Source: Nyssa sinensis (Eukaryota; Streptophyta; Magnoliopsida; Cornales; Nyssaceae). From it: a DNA stretch of 64,000 nt. The stretch is taken from assembly GCA_008638375.1 (NCBI GenBank), contig CM018031.1:14438062-14502061 (forward strand), written 5' to 3'. Numbering within the stretch: the stretch's first letter is position 1; each line of letters begins with the position of its first letter. The position numbers were made by a program, and so were the translations under genes. The notes beneath the pieces are model-generated. The model made no database searches and was not told the DNA's origin. It saw only the letters and a program-made list of their open reading frames with translations. Positions 54,648 through 64,000 of the stretch are shown here, in pieces.

Positions 54648-55192
54648 ATGGCACGAGGTAGTCAAAATAATAACAACAATCGCTTTCAGCCACTCACTCC
54701 GCCGTCCTCGGGTAGCACAAGTGCTCCAGAGCAAGTATCCATGAAAAATCTGAGTAGTCATTTCTTCTTACATAGTGGCGATCATCATGGCTTGGTGATC
54801 GTTTCACATTTGCTCACTGGTTCTAACTATAACACTGGAGTCGTGCTATGCTTATGGCACTCAATGCTAAGAACAAACTTGGTTTTGTGGATGGCTCCAT
54901 TTCATAACCCAAGTCCCAATGACCCAGCTGCTGGACTCTGGTCACGGTGTAATAGTATGGTTACATCTTGGCTTTTGAATGCTTGCTTCAAAAGAGATTG
55001 CAGACAGTCTCTTATATCTTAACAGTGCACATGCCGTTTGGACAGATCTGCATGATCGATTTCGTCAAAGTAATGCACCATGCATTTTCCAGATCAAGCA
55101 ACAACTTCACTGGTTTGTCACAGGGCTCACTCGATGTTAACACCTATTATACACGACTGAAAATTCTCTGGGATGAAATCACAAATTTTTAG
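54648..55192 (+). pseudogene. Copia 2 gag, N-terminal part with frameshifts
   Basis: The start MARGSQNNNNNRF is followed by a copia gag region. The frame breaks near 54840 (HLLTGSNYNT) and changes again near 54960. A UBN2-type segment, TYYTRLKILWDEI, ends at a stop at about 55192. Confidence 0.75.
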
Positions 55193-55258
55193 CCAATTCG
55201 GGTTTGTCAATGTGGGGGTATGAAGACCTGGATGGATTATCAACAATAAGAATGCGTT

Positions 55259-56656
55259 ATGCAGTTTATGATGGGGTTAAATGAGTCTTATGCTGGAATG
55301 CGTGGGCAAGTTTTGATGCTCGATCCTTTGCCCTCTGTTGCGAAGGTGTTCAACCTGGTTGTCCAAGAAGAAATACAACGAGCTATTGGATCTGGGCAGC
55401 TTCCATCATCGGAATCAATGGCTTTCAATATTTCTCAGCCTTCATCATTTATTGTAGTAGCTTCTATTCAGAATAAGCCCAAACGAGACCGACTCATTTG
55501 TTCTCATTGTGGGGCTATGGTTCATACAGTGGACCGTTGCTACAAATTGCACGGATATCCACTTGGTTATAAGTCCAAATCGAAGTCCCAATCCTCAGCT
55601 CAGCCTAACTTCCCTCAATCCATAAATATGATGAAGCCTCAATCGGAGCAATCGAGAACCTTCCTTTCTTTTCATTTAACTGCAACGACTGTGGCACCAC
55701 AAGCATATTCTAGCTCGCTTTCTACAGACCAAGTACAACAACTCATTGCTTATCTCTCTTCTCAACTTCAACAACAGGCTCTTGACACACTTGATTCTCA
55801 ACCTACGAATCCTTCTGTTTCTCATATCTTTGGTAATTATCTCACAGCCTTTTCTTTGTCACATCCTTTTTTAACTCGTGATGCTTGGGTCATTGATACA
55901 GGTGCCACTCATCATGTCTGCTGTAATCTCTCACTTTTCTCACAATCGACACTCATTCACAATACCACAATGACACTCCCTAATGGTCAAACTATAGAAA
56001 TTAGACGAATAGGGTCTGTGAAATTGTTTGACACTTTGAGCTTGCATAATGTGTTGTTTGTGCCTATGTTTGCCTTCAATCTTCTTAGCATTAGTGCTCT
56101 CACTCTTAGCTTCAATTGCTGTGTTAATTTTCTTTCACATTCGTGTGTGATTCAGTACCTCAATCAGGGCTTGATGATTGGGAAGGGTAGAAGGCGACAA
56201 AATCTATATCTTTTAGATTTAGGAAATGATCTATGTAATTCAGTTTTATCATGTTTTGTAATGTCAAAGAGTGATATTTGGCATTCACGCCTTGAGCATC
56301 CATCTTCTGTAAAACTTCAACTTTTACATAATAAATTACATATTCCTCAAGCTTTGTCTCATTTATCTTCGCATTGTAAAACTTGTCATATGGCAAAACA
56401 AAAACGACTTCCTTTTGTTTCAAATAATCACATGTCTACAAATTCTTTTGATCTCGTGCATATTGACATTTGGGAACCTTTCCATGTTAGTACCCCAGCT
56501 GGTCATAGGTACTTCCTTACAATTGTGGATGATTGCACACATGTAACTTGGGTGTATCTTTTACGCACAAAGGTTGATGTTATTACTGTGTTCCCTAATT
56601 TTTTTTACCATGATTTCAACACAATACAATATTTGCATCAAATCAGTTCGTTCTAA
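55259..56656 (+). pseudogene. Copia 2 gag end, protease, GAG-pre-integrase and integrase start
   Basis: This 465-codon open segment holds a canonical CX2CX4HX4C zinc knuckle (55499-55540) and an intact protease DTGA motif (55895-55906). The zinc-binding pre-integrase region is at about 56280-56400 and the integrase core begins at about 56440. It then shifts frame near 56620, where 56574-57311 continues the integrase. Confidence 0.85.
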
Positions 56657-57311
56657 TAATGCACTAGAGTTTTCATTTCATGATGTTTTTCGTTCTAAAG
56701 GAATAGTTTCTTATCACTCTTGTGTTCAAACACCTAAACAAAATTTAGTGGTTGAACGCAAACATCAACATATTCTTAATGTTTCCCATGCATTACTTTT
56801 CCAATCTAGTGTTCCTCTTTGTTATTGGGGTGACTGTATTTTGACTACTGTTTACTTGATTAATCGCACACCATGTCCCTTGTTGACCAACAAAACTCCT
56901 TTTGAGCTTTTAAATAACAAAAAACCATTTTATGCTTATCTCCGCACTTTTGGAGGCTTGTGCTATGGTTCCACCCTTTCCAGCCAACGTCACAAGTTCA
57001 CACCTCGTGCTAGAGCCTCAGTTTTTCTTGGTTATCCATTTGGTTATAAGGGTTACAAGTTACTAAACTTAGAGAGCAATAAAGTACATATTTCTAGGAA
57101 TGTCATTTTTCATGAGTCATTGTTTCCCTTTGCTAACTCTGACATTTCTAATGAAGCTGTTGATATGTTTAGTGATCATGTGCTTCCCAAATCAATTCCT
57201 TCATTGTCTGAATTTCCCTCATCCCAAAGTCAGCTCAGTTATTCGAGTTCAACTAACACAGAACACAGTCCCTCATATACTGTCACTCCATATTCATCTC
57301 GTCCCACATGA
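56600..57311 (+). pseudogene. Copia 2 integrase, second half
   Basis: It continues the integrase catalytic core and the downstream FLGYP segment (57028) in a different frame, ending at TGA 57309-57311 in the linker before the reverse transcriptase. Confidence 0.8.
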
Positions 57312-57353
57312 CTCATCAAACGTCCTGCATATTTATCTGATTATCAATGTTAC

Positions 57354-59013
57354 TTGGTTGAACATTCTTCATCCACTTCTCTATATCCCATTTCTTATTT
57401 TTTAAGCTACACCAAACTGCCACAACCATTTCGGAGTTTTATTTTAGCCATCACTTCACACATTGAACCCAAAACTTTTTCCCAAGCTACTAAGTTTCAG
57501 GTGTGGCATGATGCTATAGATGTTGAATTGAAAGCTTTAACAAGTAATGGAACTTGGTCTCTCTGTTCACTTCCTTCTAGCAAATGCCTCGTTGGTTGTA
57601 AATGGGTGTACAAAGTCAAGTTTCGAGCTGATGGTACAGTGGAACGACACAAAGCCCGTCTTGTGGCTAAGGGATTCACACAACAAGAAGGTATCGATTT
57701 CCTTGATACTTTTTCCCCTATAATGAAACTTGTTACTGTTAAAGCTTTGTTATCCCTTGTTGCAATATATAGCTGGTCACTTACTTAATTTGATGTTACT
57801 AATGCTTTTCTTCATGGGGACCTCACTGAGGAAGTTTATATGAGTGTTCCTCCTAGGTACACTTGTAGTAAGAGGGAGATTCTACCTCCTAACACTGTTT
57901 GTCGATTGCACAAGTCCATTTATGGCTTGAAACAAGCCTCACGACAGTGGTTCCACAAATTCTCAAGTGCTTTATTATCTGAAGGTTTATCTTAATCTTT
58001 CAGTGATTACTTCTTGTTCACGAAACAGCACGGCAGCTCATTTTTGGCACTCTTAGTCTATGTTGATGATATCATCATCGCAAGCAACAATCAAAGTGTT
58101 GTTGATCATTTGAAGATTGTTCTTAAAAACCGTTCAAGATAAAGGATCTTGGCCCTCTCAAGTATTTCCTTGGTTTGAAAATTTCAAGATCCACAACAGG
58201 AATTTCAATTTGCCAGAGGAAATATACTTTAAAGTTGTTGTCTGAAACAGGTTATTTAGGTTGCAAACCTGTCTCTATTCCCATAGAGCCTAATGTGAAA
58301 TTGTCCCAGGATGATGGTGAGCCACTTCTTGATCCAACTAGCTAAAGAAGACTCATTGATAAGCTGCTGTACCTCACCATTACTCGGCCAGATATCAGCT
58401 ATGCTATAAATTGCCTGAGTCAGTTTTTGGCATCTCTGCGTACCTTCCATAATTAGGCAGCTTTTCGCATATTACAGTATCTTAAACGAACTCCAGGATA
58501 AGGTCTTTTATTTCCTTCACAAGACACAGTTCAGCTCAAAGCCTTTGCTAACTCTAATTGGGCCACCTGTCCTAATACTCGACGCTCCACTTCTGGTTTT
58601 TGTGTATTTCTTGGCTCATTTCTTATCTCTTGGAATCTAAGAAACAACACATTGTTTCTCGTTCGTATGCCAAGGCTGAGTATCACAGCATGGCTAATGT
58701 TACTTGTGAAATCATTTGGCTTCTTAGCCTACTCAAAGATTTGAAGGTTACTCATTCTGGCCCAGCTCTCTTATATTGTGACAACCAAGCTGCTCTTCAC
58801 ATTGCAGCTAACCCCGTATTTCATGAATGCACCAAACATAACGAAGTGGACTGCCATATTATTCGAGAGAAGATTCAAGCTGGCCTTCTCAAAACCTTAC
58901 ATGTTACCACTCATCATCAACTTGCTGACATCTTCACAAAGTCTCTTCATCCTTCACAGTTTCACACTCTTTTGGGCAAAATGGGCATTCATAACTTGTA
59001 TGCTCCATCTTGA
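57354..59013 (+). pseudogene. Copia 2 reverse transcriptase and RNase H
   Basis: The RT starts at about 57490. The KARLVAKGF motif is at ~57652, the [12 protein letters not shown] region at ~57790 follows a TAA at 57786-57788, and the catalytic YVDDI box is at 58059-58073. RNase H occupies about 58540-59013, ending at a TGA just before the purine tract. Further stops or frameshifts occur near 57995, 58130 and 58345. Confidence 0.85.
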
Positions 59014-59020
59014 GAGGGAG

Positions 59021-59252
59021 TATTAGCAGATTAATTAGTAGTCCTTTTATTTTTGTCTCTATTATAACAGATAGTTTTTTCTAGAAGAATAGTTTATTCT
59101 TCTTAGTGGCTGAGGTGTACAATCTCTCCGTGATATATGGGATAGGTGATGTATCAAGGCATCCATCATATATACTCTGTACTGTCTATATTTCTTTTTC
59201 AATGAGCGAGAATGTTTTCTTCTTCTTCTTTCATTCTTCCAATATTATAATA
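59021..59252 (+). repeat. 3' LTR of copia element 2
   Basis: It starts TATTAGCAG after 'gagagggag' and ends TTATAATA. It matches the 5' LTR closely, with a slightly different last ~10 bases. Confidence 0.85.
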
Positions 59253-59257
59253 ACATG

Positions 59258-59734
59258 GAAAGCAAATTCCACAGGTAAATATTCTGTCAGTTCTTTTTAT
59301 CATCGTTTGGAATCCTCCCTCCACCCGATTCTCTTTGTTCCGAAACTAATCTGGTGAAATGTTGCTCTGCCTCGTGCAAAATTCTTTGGTTGGTTGGCTT
59401 GGAAGAGTAGGTTTAAAATTTCTAATCTTCTCCTCAAATTCGGCACCATCTCTGATGACCAATGTGGTTTATGTTGCTTCTGTGGTAATTCTGTGGAATC
59501 TTCTGATCATATTCTTCTTGATTGTCACACTATTTGGAAGATTTGGTCGACTTGTGTAAATTGGTTCAGTATTTAGTGGGTTTCCCCATACTCCATCAAG
59601 GATGTATTGAAATGGTGGTGTGGTTTCAAGTTTAAAGGCTTGAAAAAAGCAATATGGGATGCAATCCCTTTTGCAATTATGTGGACAATTTGGAAGAAAA
59701 GAAACAATTGTGTATTCAATGGAGTGTCGTCTCA
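59258..59734 (+). pseudogene. LINE ORF2 fragment, right part, with zf-RVT-type domain
   Basis: From WKANSTGKYSV it encodes the reverse-transcriptase zinc-binding domain found near the C-terminus of plant LINEs: ALPRAKFFGWLAWKSR, CGLCCFCGNSVESSDHILLD with the Cys/His pattern, and later IWDAIPFAIMWTIWKKRNN. One stop replaces a residue at 59354 and another lies at about 59574. The fragment is cut at 59734 by the second CACTA element. Confidence 0.75.
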
Positions 59735-60205
59735 CACTACAACAAACTGCACTATTAGCGACGCGCGCGTGCGTCGCTAATAGTGCAATTGTGCGTCGCT
59801 AAAGGTCTTTAGCGACGCACAAACGTGCGTCGCTAAGGCGTCACAAAAAGTGCCGTCGCTAATACTATTAGCGACGCACAAAACCATAGGCGTCGCTAAA
59901 AGTGACTATTAGCGACGCACAGCGAGCGTCGCTAATAATTGGACGTGTCCGTCGCCAATAATTCCCAATGGCGTAGTGTGCGTCGCTAAAAATCAGTATT
60001 AGCGACGCACACTGTGCGTCGCTAAAAGTCAGTATTAGCGACGCACAACCTGGGCGTCGCTAATACTGATTTTTAGCATAATGTTCAGACTTTTAGCGAC
60101 GCACACTGTGCGTCGTTAAAAGTCAGTATTAGCGACGCACAACCTGGGCGTCGCTAATTCTCACTTTTAGCGACGCACACACTGTGCGTCGCTAATACTG
60201 ATTTT
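59735..60205. repeat. Terminal and subterminal palindromic repeats of CACTA element 2
   Basis: At least a dozen copies of 'ttagcgacgcac' alternate with the inverse 'gtgcgtcgctaa', many directly abutting so that they form near-perfect hairpins (for example 59752-59783). These are the expected binding sites for the accessory transposase encoded further in; that function is inferred from En/Spm. Confidence 0.85.
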
Positions 60206-60567
60206 TTTTTTTTTTTTCAACCAGATCTGCTTTGTTTTAATATTGTTTTGTTCCTGTTTAAACCTGTATCAATCATCCATCCTGATATACAATAAAATCC
60301 AAGCATTCTGAAATGAATATTTTAAAGCAGAAAAATACATTCATATATATATTAAACTAATTATGTACAATTGTAACAGTACCATTCATCACTAAATAGA
60401 ACAATTAAAAATTGTCTCCAAAATGTTACTACAGATGTCCATGAAAATAAAAAATAAAAATAACAAGTTCCGATGCAAAACATAAAGATGGCGGCGCGAC
60501 AATAATCCCCGATCAATCTGAAATAAAGATCAAACGACATATATTAGAACAATTATTAAATATATAT

Positions 60568-62517
60568 TTTATCATTTGTGAGGTGTGTGAGGTGGTTTCG
60601 ATGCAGTTAGGCCGATATCCGGCATTTTGGTCTGTCAAAACCCCAAAATGGGCCTTTTTGAGGCTGAAACTTGCATAAGTTTCAAACGAGGCATCGGAAC
60701 CGAGTGTCGTAAGTTCGTGCAAGTCTATTTTATCATTTGTGAGGTGTGTGAGGTGGTTTCGGTGCAGTTAGGCCGATATCCGACATTTTGGTCTGTCAAA
60801 ACCCCAAAATGGGCCTTTTTGAGGCTGAAACTTGCATAAGTTTCAAACGGGGCATCGGAACCGAGTGTCGTAAGTTCGTACAAGTCTATTTTATCATTTA
60901 TGAGGTGTGTGAGGTGGTTTCGGTGTAGTTAGGCCGATATCCGGCATTTTGGTCTGTCAAAACCCCAAAATGGGCCTTTTTTAGGCTGAAACTTGCATAA
61001 GTTTCAAACGGGGCATTGGAACCGAGTTTCGTAAGTTCGTGCAAGTCTATTTTATCATTTATGAGGTGTGTGAGGTGGTTTTGATGCAGTTAGGCCGATA
61101 TCCGGCATTTTGGCATGTCAAAACCCCAAAATGGGCCTTTTTGAGGCTGAAACTTGCATAAGTGTCAAACGGGGCATCGGAACCGAGTGTCGTAAGTTCG
61201 TGCAAGTCTATTTTATCATTTGTGAGGTGTGTGAGGTGGTTTCGGTGCAGTTAGGCCGATATCCGACATTTTGGTCTGTCAAAACCCCAAAATGGGCCTT
61301 TTTGAGGCTGAAACTTGCATAAGTTTCAAACGGGGCATCGGAACCGAGTGTCGTAAGTTCGTACAAGTCTATTTTATCATTTATGAGGTGTGTGAGGTGG
61401 TTTCGGTGTAGTTAGGCCGATATCCGACATTTTGGTCTGTCAATGGGCCTTTTAAGGCTGAAACTTGCATAAGTTTCAAACCGGGCATCGGAACCGAGTG
61501 TCGTAAGTTCGTGCAAGTCTATTTTATCATTTGTGAGGTGTGTGAGGTGGTTTCGGTGCAGTTAGGCCGATATCCGACATTTTGGTCTGTCAAAACCCCA
61601 AAATGGGCCTTTTTGAGGCTGAAACTTGCATAAGTTTCAAACGGGGCATCGGAACCGAGTGTCGTAAGTTCGTACAAGTCTATTTTATCATTTATGAGGT
61701 GTGTGAGGTGGTTTTGGTGCAGTTAGGCCGATATCTGACATTTTGGTCTGTCAATGGGCCTTTTTAAGGCTGAAACTTGCATAAGTTTCAAACGGGGCAT
61801 CGGAACCGAGTGTCGCAAGTTCGTGCAACTCTATTTTATCATTTGTGAGGTGTGTGAGGTGGTTTCGGTGCAGTTAGGCCGATATCCGGCATTTTGGTCT
61901 GTCAAAACCCTAAAATGGGCCTTTTTGAGGCTGAAACTTGCATAAGTTTCAAACGGGGCATCGGAACCGAGTGTCGTAAGTTTGTACAAGTCTATTTTAT
62001 CATTTATGAGGTGTGTGAGGTGGTTTCGGTGCAGTTAGGCCGATATCCGACATTTTGGTCTGTCAAAACCCTAAAATGGGCCTTTTTGAGGCTGAAACTT
62101 GCATAAGTTTCAAACCGGGCATCGGAACCGAGTGTCGTAAGTTCGTGCAAGTCTATTTTATCATTTGTGAGGTGTGTGAGGTGGTTTCGGTACAGTTAAG
62201 CCGCTATCCGGCATTTTGGTCTGTCAAAACCCCAAAATGGGCCTTTTTGGAGCTGAAACTTGCATAAGTTTCAAACCGAGCATCGGAACCGAGTTCTGTA
62301 AGTTCGTGCAAGTCTATTTTATCATTTGTGAGGTGTGTGAGGTGGTTTCGGTGCAGTTAGGCCGATATCCGGTATTTTGGTCTGTCAAAACCCCAAAATG
62401 GGCCTTTTTGAGGCTGAAACTTGCATAAGTTTCAAACCGGGCATCGGAACCGAGTTCTGTAAGTTCGTGCAAGTCTATTTTATCATTTTTGAGGTGTGTG
62501 ATGTGGTTTCGGTGCAT
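60568..62517. repeat. ~161-bp tandem array inside CACTA element 2
   Basis: About 13 units are present, each with 'tattttatcattt', 'gaggtgtgtgaggtgg', 'ggccgatatccg' and 'ccccaaaatgggcc'. Two units (near 61441 and 61753) share an 11-bp-scale deletion after 'tctgtcaa'. Blocks of three units repeat almost unchanged at about 483 bp (compare 60627 with 61110). Similar 70-residue open frames start in most units on + because the repeat lacks stops; they are not counted as genes. Confidence 0.92.
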
Positions 62518-62561
62518 TTTCTATAAATAATAAATCCACGAAAGTATATAATTTTAAAAAC

Positions 62562-64000
62562 TTACCAAGGTTGTGAAGAGTCACGCTGTTGGCTGATCAT
62601 CGTCTGCAAAAGAGTCTGTATCTCGGCATATCGCTCCTCGAGGCTATCTAGTCTCTGGCGCAGCACTACATTCTCTTGTTGAACTGCCGCCGTAGCTGAG
62701 TGTGCCCTAGCATCACTCTCAAAGGACGATGTCGTCGGTGCCATCCCAGTCCCTAGGCCACGCACATAGCCACACCTCTTGCCCAGAACAGTCTCCCGTA
62801 TCTGGTCATCGGTCGGCGGATCCTGACCCTCAGGTGTCGGCTGATCACGCAGCCGGACCATCTCTTCCTATAAAGACATAAATATATGTTACTACTTTTA
62901 TAACTTTAGATTAATATTAAATTAGTAATACTGTAGCAAGTTACATAAAAACTTACATAAATTCGCTGTGCTTCAGGCCCAGCCCAACCCTTATTGGGGT
63001 TGTAGTGCGTCCTGTGCTACAAATCAATGGGGCTGGGTGGTGCACCGGTGTCCTGGTCTCGCTGGAGCAAATAAATAGTAGCTTATGAAGAGTGATTTCA
63101 TGATTAGATTATACAATAAGAACTTGATACATTTATTAACTTACCATATCATGCCTATACTGTACAAAAGAACGTGATCCACCACAGTGGGTCACCTTCT
63201 GCTTGCTTCTACTCTCGCTATTCTTCCTGCTTAGTTCCTACACTTGGCCAAAACAAAGAAGGTTAGTATAAATGATACTGATTTAAATTAGACAACAAAA
63301 GTAATTTGAACAATTTTTACCTGGAATGTATCACTTGCGAACCGGTCGCACAGTAACATCCAATCCTCCACCGTCACCCCCTTGTAGGGTCTGTCACGGG
63401 GCTCTCTACCGGCTGCCACCTCCGCCTCGTAGTGCATGTGCAGACGGTGTCGATAGTCCCTGAAACGGACTCCTAGGTAACGATCGACAGCCCTCGCTAC
63501 GTGAGGTAGGTGGAGATCGATGTCAAACTTCTCCTGTAAAGCATGTCATTGTCAAAACATTACGGCATTAGAAATGTTAAAATTTAGTTCAACACAATAA
63601 TAAAAGACATACCAGGATCTGCTCATGAATAGCCTGTAGATCCTCCTGAGTGACGTGACTCCAGTCAGTAATATGGAGTGGGGCGCGTAGTCGGCAAATG
63701 ATGCCGACCTCTGTGATGAACTGCTGTGCCCACCCACCAACGGGCTTCAGCAAGCCCTCAGGTAGCTCAATCCGGAGTCGCGCACCCCCTGTTGCCTCCA
63801 TCTGTGTCTGCAAACTCTGATTCTTCGACCTACCATGCCCTCGTCTAGCACTGGTGGTGGCCGAAGCTTTAGAAACAATAAAATAGAAACAATTAGTACC
63901 ATATTTATATAAGCATTAATACAAAATGGAACTATCCATACCATCAATGGCAGGATCGGTCGATCCTCCAGAGGAAGGGGAAGGGGTCGATGGGTCCACC
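62562..64000 (-). pseudogene. PTTA/En-Spm accessory transposase gene (Transposase_24 type), 5' end outside the window
   Basis: Exons on - by eye are 64000-63942 (partial), 63866-63613, 63533-63321, 63237-63145, 63061-62957 and 62867-62562, all with GT-AG introns and matching phases. The product has a Ser/Pro-rich start and a central conserved region with YLGVRFRDYRHRLHMHY. It continues with THCGGSRSFVQYRHDM, then HYNPNKGWAGPEAQRIY, VLGKRCGYVRGLG and a C-terminal coiled coil (VLRQRLDSLEERYAEIQTLL). This is the layout of the plant Ptta/En/Spm family, thought to bind subterminal repeats. The only lesion seen is a TAG at 63017-63019 in the fifth listed exon. That TAG could itself serve as a splice acceptor, removing 45 nt in frame. 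The gene may therefore still be expressible, and 'pseudogene' is provisional. Confidence 0.8.

Larger units (their letters stand above)
54363..59257 (+). mobile_element. Ty1/copia LTR retrotransposon 2, nested in a LINE
   Basis: The LTRs are 54368-54596 and 59021-59252, and the 5-bp duplication ACATG lies at 54363-54367 and 59253-59257. The ends are TA...TA instead of the usual TG...CA. The primer-binding site tggtatcagagc starts directly at 54597, and a purine tract (gagagggag) precedes the 3' LTR. Gag, protease, integrase, reverse transcriptase and RNase H are all in copia order on +. The two LTRs differ at roughly a dozen positions by eye, so insertion was moderately recent. Several stops and frameshifts make it inactive. 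Confidence 0.92.
59735..64000 (-). mobile_element. CACTA (En/Spm) transposon 2, right end to window edge
   Basis: It begins CACTACAACAAACTGCACTA and is inserted in a LINE after TCA (59732-59734), which should recur at the other end outside the window. The order inward is subterminal repeats (59750-60205), a ~330-bp block homologous to 13200-13560 in reverse, the ~161-bp array (60568-62517) and a PTTA-type gene on -. Relative to element 1 it is reversed. This one keeps transposon genes, so it may be close to the autonomous form. A TNP2-type transposase would be expected to the right of 64000. Confidence 0.9.

Noticed and set aside
60627..62428. Eight near-identical ~60-70 residue open frames on +, spaced mostly ~161 bp, resembling a peptide gene cluster
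   Set aside because: The same tandem repeat seen from the homologous strand. The overlap of consecutive frames and the non-multiple-of-three period argue against coding.
60568..62517. CRISPR-like regular repeats
   Set aside because: The full 161-bp unit is repeated without unique spacers, inside a plant CACTA transposon.

Overview
This window is nuclear DNA of a flowering plant, almost certainly a eudicot with a repeat-rich genome. It is AT-rich, its genes have GT-AG introns, and transposable elements outnumber genes. No prokaryotic, organellar, rRNA, tRNA or CRISPR feature was recognised. Species cannot be fixed from the sequence.

Layout, left to right. 1-3.8 kb is AT-rich intergenic DNA. 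3.9-6.1 kb holds an intact four-exon gene on + for a small ACT-like regulator of the plant bHLH-derived (At3g56220/At2g40435) type. 9.06-13.98 kb is a complete non-autonomous CACTA transposon with a 3-bp target-site duplication and a ~161-bp tandem array. 15.86-22.48 kb is a decayed Ty1/copia element whose 3' LTR carries a further insertion. 22.5-34.06 kb is a broken copy of TIC110, the chloroplast inner-envelope import protein. Its 5' ten exons and its 3' end are recognisable, but the central exons are missing. Their place is taken by a hAT-type MITE, a 5'-truncated LINE, two copies of another MITE and a decayed LINE.

38.3-42.03 kb is a class III peroxidase gene on + with four exons, a GC-AG first intron and a one-base frameshift in exon 4. 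A second, converging class III peroxidase pseudogene lies on - at 42.4-43.55 kb and is split by a tRNA-derived SINE. 45.3-45.4 kb (-) looks like one exon of BLOS1. 46.38-47.55 kb is a terminal-inverted-repeat element that has captured a piece of a LEA_2-type host gene. 47.6-53.8 kb is AT-rich DNA without recognised genes.

The right end is a nested stack. A LINE (53.85-59.73 kb) was entered by a copia element with unusual TA...TA LTR ends (54.37-59.25 kb, ACATG duplication). It was also entered by a second, larger CACTA element that runs off the window from 59,735. That CACTA element shares its right end and tandem array with the first one, and carries a multi-exon PTTA/En-Spm accessory transposase gene on -.

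Only the ACT-like regulator looks fully intact; the peroxidase is one base away from intact. The genes do not form a pathway together. The main story is transposon nesting, gene decay and gene capture.
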